The notes beneath the pieces were generated by a model. The model saw nothing but the letters and a program-made list of their open reading frames with translations, searched no databases and was not told the DNA's origin. From contig NC_050103.1 in assembly GCF_902167145.1 (NCBI RefSeq), forward strand, positions 181,783,625-181,847,624: a stretch of DNA of 64,000 bases. The letters run 5' to 3'. Origin of the DNA: Zea mays. Lineage: Eukaryota; Streptophyta; Magnoliopsida; Poales; Poaceae. Each line of letters begins with the position of its first letter. Position 1 is the stretch's first letter. Shown here one piece after another: positions 53,626-64,000 of the stretch. The translations under genes were made by a program, and so were the position numbers.

Positions 53626-55184
53626 TGTCGGCGTTTCGAGACAGGGGGGTCCCTAAGCCGACGAGTGAGTGTGCTGCGTGCCCCAGCCCAGATGGGTCGA
53701 GCGCGTGGGCGAGCGCGAAGGGGGGAGAGGCGAGGTGGCCGGAGTCAAGCGTGAGAGAGGTGTAAGTCCCGCGGCCTTCGTGTTCGTCCCGCGCCCAGGT
53801 CAGGTGCGCTTGCAGTAGGGGGGTTACAAGCGTCCACGCGGGTGAGGGAAGCGAGCGGCCCCAAGAGAGCGCCTGTCCCGTCCTCGGTCCCGCGCGGCCA
53901 ACCTTCTCTGAGAAGGCCCTGGTCCTTCCTTTTATAGTCGTAAGGAGAGGATCTAGGTGTACAATGGGGGGTGTAGCAGAGTGCTACGTGTCTAGCGGAG
54001 GGAGAGCTAGCGCCCTAGGTACATGCCAATGTGGCAGCCGGAGAGATCTGGGCACCCTGCTGGCGTGATGTCGTGGCTGTCGGAGGTGCGGCGGAGCCTG
54101 ATGGAGGGACAGCTGTTGGAGCGGTCGAGTCCCTGCTGACGTTGTCCTGCTTCCGTAAGAGAGCCGGGGGCCGCCGTCGTCATAGAGCTTGTGGAGCGCC
54201 ATCATTGCCCCTCTGGCGGAGCTGGCCGGATGAGACGCCGGTCTTGTTCTCCATGACCCGAGTCGATTCGGGGTAGGATGATGATGGCGCCTCCTGTTGA
54301 CGTGGCGGTCTGTGCCCTAGGCAGGGCGACGTGGGGGTTCCTCCGAAGCCGAGGTTGAGTCTGCCTTTTGTTGCCGCGGCCGAGCCCGAGCCAAGGGGTC
54401 GGGCGAGGCGGAAGTCGTTCGGCCGAGGCCAGGGCGGAGTCCGAGCCCTGGGGTCGGGCGAGGCGGAGTTTCGTCGTCTTCCGGGTCTTAGCCCGAGTCC
54501 GAGCCCTGGGGTCGGGCAGAGCGGAGTTCGCCGTCTTCCGGGTCTTAGCCCGAGTCCGAGCCCTGGGGTCGGGCGGAGCGTAGTTCGCCGTCTTCCGGGT
54601 CTTAGCCCGAGTCCGAGCCCTGGGGTCGGGCGGAGCGGAGTTCGCCGTCTTCCGGGTCTTAGCCCGAGTCCGAGCCCTGGGGTCGGGCGGAGCGTAGTTC
54701 GCCGTGGCAAGGCCTGACTGCCTGTCAGACTCACTCTGTCGAGTGGCACTGCAGTCGGAGTGGCGCAGGCGGCGCTGTCCTTCTGTCAGACTGGCCAGTG
54801 GAGCGGTGGAGTGACGGCGGTCACTTCGGCCCTGCCGGGGGCGCGTGTCAGGATAGAGGTGTCAGGCCACCTTTGCGTTTAATGCCCCTGCAATTTGGTC
54901 AGTCGGTGTGGCGATTTAGTCAAGGTTGCTTCTGAGCGAAGCCAAGGCCTCGGGCGAGCCGGTGATGTGTCCGCCATAAAAAGGGGGCCTCGGGCGAGAC
55001 AGAAGTCTCTCGAGGTCGGCTGCCTTTGGCCGAGGCTAGGCTCGGGCGAAGCGTGATCGAGTCACTCGTGTGGACTGATCCCTGACTTAATCGTGCCCAT
55101 CAGGCCTTTGCAGCTTTATGCTGATGGGGGTTACCAGCTGAGAATTAGGCGTCTTGAGGGTACCCCTAATTATGGTCCCCGACA
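53626..55184 (-). repeat. 3' LTR of the Huck-like element
   Basis: Inverted ends TGTCGG/CCGACA, TATA box on minus (CTATAAAAGG near 53926-53936). Contains a 57 bp tandem array (listed separately) in the U3 part and GC-rich CTCGGGCGA words. A long open frame across the array is a by-product of the 57 bp (19-codon) period. Confidence 0.9.
54441..54716. repeat. 57 bp tandem repeat, five copies, in the Huck LTR
   Basis: Units starting CCGAGCCCTGGGGTCGGGC at 54441, 54499, 54556, 54613 and 54670 (first spacing 58, then 57). Internal copies alternate GGAGCGGAG and GGAGCGTAG. A diverged unit precedes at about 54383. It lies upstream of the LTR TATA box in the transcription direction. Confidence 0.93.
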
Positions 55185-55916
55185 GTAGCCCCCGAGCCTC
55201 GAAGGGAGTGTCAGCACTCGCTTGGAGGCTTTTGTCGCACTTTTTTGCAAGGGGACCAGCCTTTCTCGGTTGCATTTCGTTCCGGTGGGTGCGCGCGAGC
55301 GCACCCGCCGGGTGTAGCCCCCGAGGCCTCGGAGGAGTGGTTACACTCCTTCGAGGTCTTAATACTTCGCTTAACGCTTCGGCTGGTCTGGTCGTTCCCT
55401 CATGCGAACTGGCCGTAGCCCGGGTGCACGGTCGGGGCCCAAGCTCTCGGGCTCGTATGTTGACGCTGTCAACGATTTGGCCGGAGCCAGTTTTTGCGAG
55501 AGCAGCCCCCGAGCCTCTGCACAGGGCGAGAGGACGATCAGGGACAGACTCGACTTTTTACATACGCCCCTACGTTGCCTTTCCGCAAGGAGGAGGGGGG
55601 GAGTGCGCCATGTTACCCTCGATGGGCACCGAACATGGTGTCTCCGGTGAGCTGCGAGCGGGTAATCCGAGTGGACGTCCGTGCCCCGTTCGTTGGGGGT
55701 CGGCTAGGGGCCCAGAGGCACGCCCAAAAGTACCTGCGGGTGATTTGCCGGACCCGGTCCCCTGGCAACGGGGTCCGAGGGCTCGATGCCTCCCTCCGAT
55801 GGGATTCCGTTACAAGATCGTTCCCGCTGGTCTCGGAAATGTCCTAGGGTACCTCGGGAGCGCAGCCCGAGCCTTGGTTATGTATCGAACGTACCCCTGG
55901 TCATCCCTCGCTCGGT

Positions 55917-56130
55917 GTCTGAGGCGACTGTGAACCCTTCGAGGGCCAGCCTTCGAACCCCTGATCAGTAATGGGCGCGGAGCCCGAGTAGCCTGAGGCG
56001 GCCATGGAGCCCTTCGGGGGGCTGGCCTTCGAACCCCTGACCAGTAGTGGGTGTCGGGCCCACGCGATCTGAGGCGACTGTTGAACCCTTCGGGGGGCCA
56101 GTCTTCGAACCCCTGATCAGTAATGGGGGG
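55917..56130. repeat. Triplicated block in the Huck 3' region
   Basis: Three imperfect copies of about 78-80 bp, each with TGAGGCG(A/G)C..., CCCTTCG(A/G)GGG and CTTCGAACCCCTGA(T/C)CAGTA(A/G)TGGG (ends near 55972, 56051 and 56128). Confidence 0.8.
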
Positions 56131-56970
56131 CTCGGAGCCCGGTTCCTTCGCGGAGAAGGATCCCTTTCAAGGTATCCCCCTTTCCCGGTCCCTGTTGCAA
56201 GAGATAGAGAAAGAGGAAAACGGAAAAGGATACGAAATCGGACGACGTGGCGTACCTTTTCTGACGCGTTTATTACGGCGAAGGTGAAGCGTCGCGCGCT
56301 CCGACTGCCAGAGGCGCCGCGTGTCCCGCCGCGGAGTTAATGCGACGGGGCGAGTGGTTGGCGGGGCGGCCGTTGCGCGCGTGCGATCCGTTCGAGGAAC
56401 GGGTCACGGGTGCACCGTTTCCACGCCGTGAGTGGAGGCTCTCTTGCTGTCTCAGGATGGGACGTGAGCCTGGCTGACGACGTGACCGCTGCGCCCGCCC
56501 GCCTGACACCGCTATTCCTGCCGGCCCACTTTCGGTCGCTTCGACGCGCCAGGCTGGCGCTGTTGAGTCGCCTCGAGTCGTGGCATAGGCTTTGCAACCG
56601 AAGAGGCGCGATGGTGGCACAAGTGGCGGTGCGGTTGCTTGCATGCAGCAACTGGCGCGCCGGTTGCTCGACGCGTGGGCCTGGGTTCCCAAGCTGGCGT
56701 GTCAGAAGTCGGAGAAGCGCGTCCATCTGGCGTGGTTGCATGCCGCCTGCATGGCTGCCCGCCCCTTCTGCCCGTTGGTCTGGGCGGAAATGGGGGGTCG
56801 CCTGTAACCGCCGGTCGGTCGTGCGCACCACGCGCGGCGGTTTGGCTTCTTCTGCCCTGAGCCGGCTTGCATGACATGCGGGACCCAACCCCCGAGTCGC
56901 AGGGGAGGGCCTTGGAGCGTGTTGGAGAAGACTCAGCCCGCGGCGCCTGGGGGCGCACATAGGGAGAGTT

Positions 56971-57644
56971 GCCTTTAAAAGGAGGGAGACCCCTTTCGTA
57001 AGGCAACCATGTCTTCTTCCTCCCTTAAGCGTCGTGTCTTCCCATCTTCCAAGCCCCCGGATGGGGGGTATCCGCCGCCTTTCCGCCTCCTCGTTGGAGG
57101 AACGCAACTCCATGGGAGTTGGTACCTCTCAGCCATCGTTCGGCTTCAAGGATTTTCATCAGCCGGCCCGGCCGTACCCCCATGCCGACGATCACCCAGG
57201 ATGGTGACCGCCGGTTTCTGGGTGGGGAAGAGCAAGCCGGGCTGCGATCTTGGTCCCACCCTCAGCTTCAAGGATGTTCATCATCCCCGCTGGGGCGGGA
57301 GCCACGCTGAGCCAGTGCTCTACCTTCCGCGCGGGTCCACGGGTCGCCCTTTCCCACGGCGTTTGGGGGTGGAGGCGCTCGCTGGCCCTGCGGACGGCGC
57401 GGACTCAGACAACGTGGGGCTGAACGACGGCGGGCGTCGTCACCTCCAGCGTGTCGGAGTCGTCGGCCGGGCTTCCGGCGGCCCCTCCTGCCGGAGGGTG
57501 ACCGCCGCATCGTGTGCACGGGAGGACCACCCAGGATTCCGTGCGCCGTTAGGGCGGCGTTCGTGTTCTGGGGTGGTCCTGCTTTTGCACTGGGACGGCG
57601 CCCTCGCGCAGTGGCCGGTGCCCCACTCGTCTGGGAGGATTTGA
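56971..57644 (+). CDS. Candidate antisense ORF of the Huck-like element
   Basis: A TATA-like GCCTTTAAAAGGAGG (56971-56985) lies about 30 bp before ATG 57009, in context CAACCATGTC. The 211-codon frame ends at 57642-57644. The product is Ser/Gly/Pro/Arg-rich, begins MSSSSLKRRVFPSSKPPDGG and contains the repeated word LSFKDVHHP/LQGFSSAG. No known domain recognised. It is antisense to pol and lies in the same place as the spliced antisense gene of the other Gypsy family. In such GC-rich DNA a chance frame of this size is possible, and the TATA is too near the ATG for a long leader, so a downstream start or spliced form may apply. Confidence 0.35.
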
Positions 57645-58125
57645 GTGGGGATCTGCCGGGGGGCTGGTGTCCCCTGCCATCGGCGCCGATGCGGAGGCGG
57701 CTCGAGAAGTCCTCGTCACCGACGGGATCACTGCCACCACCCGCGCCTCGGGCCACCGCGCCGGCGTGCTTGTCCTCGCCCCTCGAGCGTCGGCGGGGGC
57801 GAGGGCAAGATTACAGCAGCGCCGACCCACTGTCGCCGTAGTCAGGATGGGCGGCGGCGAGCCGGCCATCGGTCTTCTGTGGCTCCGCAGGCCTTCCCCA
57901 TGGAGTGGGGTCGTTCGTACCTGCGGAGGGGGGAACCGGAGTTCCGTTCGTAATGGCACTTTGGATGCCAGTGTTTTTTGTTCATTGCGGCTGTCGAGGC
58001 CTGAACGTGTATGTAATTTCGGCACGGAGCCGTGTTTTTTTTTCTCATTTTCGAGCATTAAGTCTCGCCTGTTGATTATCTGAACCGCTTTACCAAGCAT
58101 GAGTTGCCCCGTGTCAAGGTGACGG

Positions 58126-59012
58126 GTGAGGTATCCGTATCCCGGAGGCGTAGGAATCCCTCGGCCCGTTCGACCTTGTTGTCTGGGGCTCCTCTAGCTT
58201 AGTTGAAGAGACCCCTCGGCCGCCCTTCGGTGGACCGAGGCCAGGGGTAGCGATATCAGTATGAACAGAGGCGGAGTTGGCTCGAGAATGGGAACCTGGT
58301 TGGCCGGAGCCTAGCCGTGTTGTCCGTCAGCGGAGCCGACGCCAAAGTCGATCAGTCGATGCCTCGGGTTGGACTGGCGCCCTTGGAAGCCGGTTGACCG
58401 AGGCCCCAGGGGTAACCGGTTGAGCCGCCTGCTCGGGCCGGATTCCCGGAGGAGTCCCTGGACCGCGGCGCCGCCCGAGGCTGGGTCGGGCTTTGCTGAA
58501 GACGTCGTCGATGCCGAGGGTGCTACGGCTCCCTTCAGCGTGAAGATCCGAGCCTGCAGGATCAGATCATCTTGTAGCGTGTGCTTTCTGTGGCCGCCGA
58601 GGCCAGAAGAACACACCCTCGCCGCGCTTGCGAAGCTGCGTCTCTTTTCCTCTTGTTTCGAGCATCTGGACTCTGTCGGTAACAGGGATGTTTGTGTGAG
58701 CGAGAGCTGCTTTTCGCGGAAGGGACGAGTGAGGTATCCGTATCCCGGAGGCGTGGGAATCCCTCGGCTCGATCGGCCTTGCGGCTTACGCGTACTTTCA
58801 CTCGTCCATGAGGCCCTGTCCCCGACTTAGTCGAGAAAGCTTGAAGGACTGCTTCGGCAGGAGAGCTTCCGAGCGTGATGACTCGTTCGGTCCACGGAGT
58901 CGCTTTATCCGAGCGCAAGTTACTTATCGCAGAAGGTGATGAGTGAGGTATCCGTATCCCGGAGGCGTAGGAGTCCCTCGGCTCGGTCAGCCTTGGCTGC
59001 TTACGTGTACCT
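58126..59012. repeat. Three dispersed direct repeats in the Huck 3' region
   Basis: GTGAGGTATCCGTATCCCGG and AGGCGT(A/G)GG then CCCTCGGC occur at about 58128, 58730 and 58944, each followed by a CGTAC/CGTTC-type tail. Spaced by 602 and 214 bp. Confidence 0.85.
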
Positions 59013-59248
59013 CGTCGTTTCCAGGATCCGCCTTCCGAAGTAGTCAAGAAGCACGAAAGAAATCCTGCTAAAAAGAGATCCTTTTTCGAGGAAAAAATTC
59101 GATGCAGAGGGGGTCTCCCCCCTTTTAGCCCCCGAGGGAGGGTCGGGCTTTGCCGAGGCTAGGCCGACCCTTCCTTGACGACTAAACTTTGCGTAGGTGC
59201 GAGGTATATGAACAACTTGAAAACATCTTAAGGGTAGAAGCGACGTAG

Positions 59249-62200
59249 CTATTTGATGTTCCAAGCGTTGTCGTAGATCTCGCCTTGATTGTTGGCCAGC
59301 TTGTATGTTCCGGGCTTCAGAACTTTGGCGATGACGAATGGCCCTTCCCAGGGGGGCGTGAGCTTGTGCCTCCCTCGGGCGTCTTGCCGCAGCCGAAGCA
59401 CCAGGTTGCCCACCTGGAGTTCTCGGGACCGGACCCCTCGGGCGTGGTAGCGTCGCAGGGACTGTTGGTACCGCACCGAGTGTAGTAAGGCCCTGTCCCG
59501 AGCTTCCTCCAGCTGGTCCAGCGATTCCTCTCGACTAGCTTGGTTACTTTGTTCGGTGTAGGCCCTCGCCCTCGGGGAGCCGTATTCCAGGTCAGTGGGT
59601 AAGATAACTTCAGCCCCGTAGACCAGGAAAAACGGCGTGAAGCCCGTGGCACGACTCGGCGTCGTCCTTAGGCTCCAGACCACCGAGGGGAGTTCCTTCA
59701 TCCATCGCTTGCCGAACTTGTTGAGGTCGTTGTAGATCCGAGGCTTGAGCCCCTGTAGAATCATGCCATTGGCACGCTCTACTTGCCCATTCGACATGGG
59801 ATGAGCCACGGCGGCCCAGTCCACCCGGATATGATGATCCTCGCAAAAATCCAAGAATTTTTTGCCGGTGAACTGGGTGCCGTTGTCGGTGATGATGGAG
59901 TTCGGGACCCCGAAGCGATGGATGATGTTGGTGAAGAATGCCACCGCCTGCTCGGACCTGATGCTGTTCAGAGGTCGGACCTCGATCCACTTGGAGAATT
60001 TGTCGATGGCGACCAGCAGGTGCGTGTAGCCCCCGGGCGCCTTCTGCAAGGGACCGACGAGGTCCAGACCCCATACAGCGAAGGGCCAGGTGATGGGTAT
60101 TGTCTGCAGGGCCTGAGCGGGCAGGTGTGTCCGCTTCGCATAGAATTGGCACCCTTCGCAGGTGCGGACAATTCTAGTGGCGTCAGCCACCGCCGTTGGC
60201 CAGTAGAAGCCTTGCCGGAAAGCATTTCCGACAAGGGCTCGGGGCGCTGCGTGGTGGCCGCAAGCCCCCGAGTGTACTTCCTGCAGCAGTTCCCGACCTT
60301 CGGCGATGGAGATGCACCGCTAGAGGATGCCCGAGGGGCTGCGATGGTAGAGCTCCTCTTCGTCGCCCAGCAAGACGAATGACTTGGCGCGTCACGCTAC
60401 CCGCCGAGCCTCGACTCGGTCGAGGGGTAGCTCTCCTCGACGGAGATATCGCAGGTACGGGGCCTGCCAATCTTGATCTGGTGTGGCCCCGCTCTGCCCT
60501 TCCTCGACGTTCAGTGCTCTGCCCTCGGGGGCCGAGGGTACCTCGGGCTGTGCCGAGGGTACCTCGGGCTGAGCCGAGGGTACCTCGGGCTGAGCCGAGG
60601 GTACCTCGGGCTCGGGCGTGTCGTCGAGCTTGACGGAGGGTTGATGCAGATCCCGGGAGAAGACGTCCGGGGGGACTGTCGTTCGCCCCGAGGCTATCTT
60701 AGCCAGCTCGTCTGCGGTTTCGTTGTAGCGTCGAGCGATGTGGTTGAGCTCGAGCCCGAAGAACTTGTCTTCCAGGCGCCGAACCTCGTCGCAGTAGGCC
60801 TCCATCTTCGGGTCGCGGCAGTGGGAGTTCTTCATGACTTGGTCGATGACGAGCTGCGAATCACCGCGAGCGTCGAGGCGTCTGACCCCTAGCTCGATGG
60901 CGATCCGCAATCCGTTGACCAGAGCTTCGTACTCGGCCACATTGTTGGACGCCGGGAAGTGGAGGCGCAGTACGTAGCGCAAGTGCTTTCCGAGGGGCGA
61001 GATGAAGAGCAGGCCCGCGCCGGCCCCCGTCTTCATCAGCGACCTGTCGAAAAACATGGTCCAGAGCTCCGGTTGGATCGGGGTCGTTGGCAGTTGGGTG
61101 TCGACCCATTCGGCCACGAAATCCGCCAACACTTGGGACTTGATGGCCTTCCGAGGGGCGAACGAGATCGTTTCGCCCATGATTTCCACCGCCCACTTCG
61201 CGATCCTGCCCGAGGCCTCTCGGCACTGGATGATCTCCCCCAGGGGGAAGGATGACACCACAGTTACCGGATGGGACTCGAAGTAGTGTCGCAGCTTCCG
61301 CCTTGTCAGGATCACAGCATACAGCAGCTTTTGAACTTGTGGGTAGCGGATCTTAGTCTCGGACAGCACTTCGCTGATGAAGTAGACCGGCCTCTGAACG
61401 GGCAATGTATGCCCTTCCTCTTGCCTTTCGACCACAATCACGGCGCTAACCACCTGAGTGGTCGCGGCGACGTAGACCAAGAGGGCTTCTCCGTCCGCCG
61501 GCGGCACCAAGACAGGCGCCTTTGTAAGGAGCGCCTTCAGGTTGCCGAGGGCTTCCTCGGCCTCAGGGGTCCAAGCGAAACATTCGGCCTTCCTTAAGAG
61601 GCGGTACAGAGGCAGACCTCTTTCGCCGAGGCGTGAGATGAAGCGGCTCAGGGCCGCGAGGCATCCCATGACCCTCTGTACCCCTTTTAAGTCCTTGATG
61701 GGTCCCATGCTGGTGACGGCCGCAATCTTCTCCGGGTTGGCTTCGATGCCTCGCTCGGAGACGATGAACCCTAGGAGCATGCCTCGGGGCAACCCGAAGA
61801 CACACTTCTCAGGATTAAGCTTGACTCCTTTCGCCTTGAGACACCGGAATGTCACTTCAAGGTCGGAGAGGAGGTCGGAAGCCTTCCGCGTCTTGACTAC
61901 GATGTCATCGACGTAGGCCTCGACTGTGCGACCGATGTGTTCGCCGAACACATGGTTCATGCACCGCTGGTACGTCGCGCCCGCATTCCTCAAACCGAAC
62001 GGCATGGTGACATAGCAGTACATGCCGAACGGCGTGATGAAAGAAGTCGCGAGCTGGTCGGACTCTCTCATCCGGATCTGGTGATACCCTGAGTAGGCAT
62101 CGAGGAAGGACAGGGTTTCGCACCCAGCAGTGGAATCCACGATTTGGTCGATGCGAGGCAGAGGGTAGGGAACCTTCGGACATGCTTTGTTGAGACCAGT

Positions 62201-62491
62201 GTAGTCTACACACATCCGCCATTTCCCCCCTTTCTTCCTCACAAGCACAGGGTTGGCAAGCCATTCGGGATGGAATACCTCTTTGATGAACCCTGCTGCC
62301 ATTAGCTTGTGGATCTCTTCGCCAATCACTCTGCGCTTCTCCTCGTCGAATCGGCGCAGAGGCTGCCTGACGGGTCGGGCTCCGGCCCGAATATCCAGCG
62401 AGTGCTCGGCGACATCCCTCGGTATGTCGGGCATGTCCGAGGGACTCCACGCAAAGACGTCGGCGTTTGCGCGGAGAAAGTCGACGAGCAC
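59249..62491 (-). pseudogene. Huck pol: RT, two RNase H, integrase, with stops
   Basis: One minus-strand frame. RT: GFIKEVFHPEWLANPVLVRK, SFLDAYSGYHQIRM, AYVDDIVVKT (about 61910). Connection RNase H: VYFISEVLSETKIRYPQVQK, LRHYFESHPV. Archaeal-type RNase H: ASNNVAEYEALVNGLRIA, GDSQLVIDQVM. A linker holds four EVPSAQP units (60531-60615). Then the H2C2 finger (CEGCQFYAKRTHLP) and integrase with WGLDLVGP, TDNGTQFTGK and Glu in MSNGQVERANG, ending DNAWNIK. In-frame stops at 60392-60394 (TGA) and 60320-60322 (TAG), and one before the frame (62498-62500, TAG), split it. All three can arise from a C-to-T change. The double RNase H supports the Tat lineage. Defective unless stops are read through. 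Confidence 0.9.
60531..60615. repeat. 21 bp tandem repeat in the Huck RNase H-integrase linker
   Basis: Four units GAGGGTACCTCGGGCTGxGCC, coding on the minus strand for the seven-residue unit EVPSAQP. It keeps the frame, so it changes linker length only. Confidence 0.9.
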
Positions 62492-62497
62492 TGCTTC

Positions 62498-64000
62498 CTA
62501 TTTGGGGTCGAGCCCGGAACCGATCCGGATCTGCTTGGTGGTGTCGCCACTGGGGTCGAGGGGGACGGCCTTGACCGTCTCCGCTGGCTCGAAGTTGCCG
62601 GCATGGCGCTTCACGTCTGGCACCTCCTTGGAGAGGTTCTCTAGGTCGGCGATGAGGGCCTCGGACTCGGCGAGGGCCTCGGCGTACTCCACGCACTCCA
62701 CGTCGCATTCGAACGCGTGTTTGTACGTGGGGCCGACGGTGATGACCCCGTTGGGGCCCGGCATCTTGAGCTTCAGGTAGGTGTAGTTGGGCACGGCCAT
62801 GAACTTCGCGTAGCATGGCCTCCCTAGCACGGCGTGGTAGGTTCCTCGGAACCCGACCACTTCGAACGTCAGGGTCTCCCTTCGGAAGTTGGAGGGTGTC
62901 CCGAAGCAGTCTGGGAGGTCGAGTCGCCCGAGGGGCTGGACGCGCTTCCCAGGGATGATCCCGTGGAAGGGCGCAGCGCCTGCCCGGACGGAGGACGGAT
63001 CAACGCGCAGGAGCTTGAGGGTCTCGGCGTAGATGATGTTGAGGCAGCTGCCCCCGTCCATCAGGACCTTGGTGAGCCTGACATCGCCGACAACGGGGTC
63101 GACGACGAGCGGGTATTTCCCCGGGCTCGGCACATGGTCGGGGTGGTCGGCCCGGTCGAAAGTGATGGGCTTGTCGGACCAGTCTAGGTAGACTGGCGCC
63201 GCCACCTTCACCGAGCAGACCTCCCGGCGCTCTTGCTTGCGGTGCCGAGCCGAGGTATTCGCCGCATGCCCTCCATAGATCATGAAGCAGTCGCGGACCT
63301 CGGGGAACTCTCCTGCTGGGCGATCTTCGTTCTTGTCGTCGTTGTGGGCCCTGCCACCCTCGGCGGGTGGCCCGGCCCTGTGGAAATGACGCCGAAGCAT
63401 AACGCACTCCTCGAGGGTGTGCTTGACGGGCCCCTGATGGTAGGGGCACGGCTCCTTGAGCATCTTGTCGAAAAGGTTTGCACCTCCGGGGGGCTTCCGA
63501 GGGTTCTTATACTCGGCAGCGGCGACAAGGTCCGCGTCGGCGGCGTCGCGTTTCGATTGCGACTTCTTCTTGCCTTTCTTCTTGGCGCCGCGCGGAGCAG
63601 ACGCCTCGGGAGCTTCTTCCGACGGGCGGCCCTGGGGCTGCTTGTCCTTTCGGAAGATAGCCTCGACCGCCTCCTGGCCAGAGGCGAACTTGGTGGCGAT
63701 GTCCATCAGCTCGCTCGCCCTAGTGGGGGTTTTGCGACCCAGCTTGCTCACCAGGTCGCGGCAAGTGGTGCCGGCGAGGAACGCGCCGATGACATCCGAG
63801 TCGGTGATGTTGGGCAGCTCGGTGCGCTGCTTCGAGAATCGCCGGATGTAGTCCCGGAGCGACTCCCCCGGCTGTTGCCGGCAGCTTCGAAGGTCCCAGG
63901 AATTCCCGGGGCGCACGTATGTGCCCTGGAAATTGCCAGCGAAGGCTTGGACCAAGTCGTCCCAGTTGGAAATCTGCCCCAGAGGCAGGTGCTCCAACCA
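62498..64000 (-). pseudogene. gag: Huck gag-protease frame, partial (window edge)
   Basis: Open on the minus strand from the window end to a TAG at 62498-62500, after which the same frame continues into pol. Visible: the retrotransposon gag core (WDDLVQAFAGNFQGTYVRPG, LRDYIRRFSKQRTELPNI), a Lys-rich stretch, a CPYHQGPVKHTLEEC zinc-knuckle-like motif (about 63440), and the protease region with VLMDGGSCLNIIYAETL (Asp-Gly-Gly in place of Asp-Ser/Thr-Gly, about 63060). The N-terminus is outside the window. Confidence 0.88.

Larger units (their letters stand above)
55201..59248. other. Huck 3' region between integrase and LTR
   Basis: 4 kb GC-rich region typical of Tat-lineage elements. It holds two sets of direct repeats and one plus-strand (antisense) ORF with promoter-like sequence, listed separately. 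The long frames in 55154-57113 on both strands overlap in several phases and are probably due to high GC. Confidence 0.6.
53626..64000 (-). mobile_element. Huck-like Ty3/Gypsy element (Tat lineage), 3' LTR to gag
   Basis: Minus-oriented, cut by the window end. The 3' LTR is 53626-55184 (1559 bp; minus TGTCGGGGACC... to ...CGAAACGCCGACA), the PPT is 55185-55200 (minus GAGGCTCGGGGGCTAC), then about 4 kb noncoding/antisense region, integrase, RNase H, RT, protease and gag up to 64000. GAGAC at 53621-53625 belongs to the interrupted Sirevirus and is the expected 5 bp duplication, with its partner outside. LTR length and the TGTCGGGGACCATAATTAGG start fit Huck as I remember it. Confidence 0.88.

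Noticed and set aside
54180..54749. Long open frames on both strands (189 and 128 codons) with repeated peptide
   Set aside because: They are produced by the 57 bp tandem array (a multiple of three) inside an LTR.
55154..57113. Frames of 259, 258, 164 and 154 codons in the Huck 3' region
   Set aside because: They overlap each other on both strands in very GC-rich DNA, with no family resemblance or start context. Only the ORF at 57009, with a TATA-like box, was kept as a weak candidate.
60473..60892. 139-codon plus-strand ORF with repeated GYLGL peptide
   Set aside because: It is the reverse strand of the Huck 21 bp linker repeat and the RNase H frame.

Overview
The window is nuclear DNA of a large-genome grass and is almost certainly maize (Zea mays). 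It combines Opie/Ji-type Sirevirus LTRs with palindromic CCGGAC-GTCCGG motifs, a Huck-type Ty3/Gypsy element, CACTA transposons with GCCGAGTG subterminal repeats, a gene-capturing Helitron and one intact profilin gene. Nearly everything is mobile DNA, much of it nested. Family names are recalled from knowledge of maize repeats, not from a search. Boundaries given as exact rest on target-site duplications (TSDs) read directly.

Layout. 1-613: Ji-like LTR, minus strand, cut by the window edge. It interrupts a Tat-type Gypsy remnant (614-4190) that carries a plus-strand, intron-containing gene antisense to pol. 4487-4707: MITE. 5267-11079: complete but deleted 5.8 kb Gypsy element (minus; LTRs 631 bp; TSD ATATT) related to the first, sitting beside a LINE fragment (11226-12560). 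13490-17960: decayed, nested Sirevirus pieces. 20320-23588: decayed CACTA with the N-terminal part of a tnp2 transposase. 24867-25439: intact three-exon profilin gene (minus), the only clearly functional host gene. 25845-27514: 1.67 kb Helitron (minus) carrying a protein phosphatase 2C gene fragment. 27679-28144: inverted-repeat element with TA TSD. 28150-44358: right half of a second CACTA (tnp2 C-terminus, multi-exon tnpA-like gene, GCCGAGTG subterminal repeats). It was interrupted by a young Opie-like Sirevirus in an intron (30647-39595; TSD GTATA), a 3.6 kb solo LTR (40126-43725; TSD GCCTC) and a hAT-type MITE (43880-44173). 44740-51767: a five-exon gene with a GRF-like zinc-finger pattern and TATA box, convergent with the tail of a MULE/plant-mobile-domain-like gene, and separated from it by a 3.5 kb solo LTR (47248-50769; TSD ATAAG). 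51768-53625: second Opie-like element (minus), itself interrupted at GAGAC by a Huck-like Gypsy element that runs from 53626 past the window end.

How it fits together. Each large block is a host-like or older transposon segment into which younger elements landed. LTR comparison puts the Opie copy at 30.6-39.6 kb as very young (2 substitutions plus two repeat-unit indels between LTRs) and the 5.8 kb Gypsy as clearly older (about 19 substitutions in 631 bp). The coding elements are damaged: gag-pol frames carry in-frame stops, many of a C-to-T type expected from cytosine methylation. The most unusual content is (i) the spliced antisense gene of the Gypsy family and its promoter retained in the deleted relative, (ii) a possible analogous antisense ORF in the 3' region of Huck, and (iii) the GRF-like/MULE-like gene pair, which may be one composite transposon.
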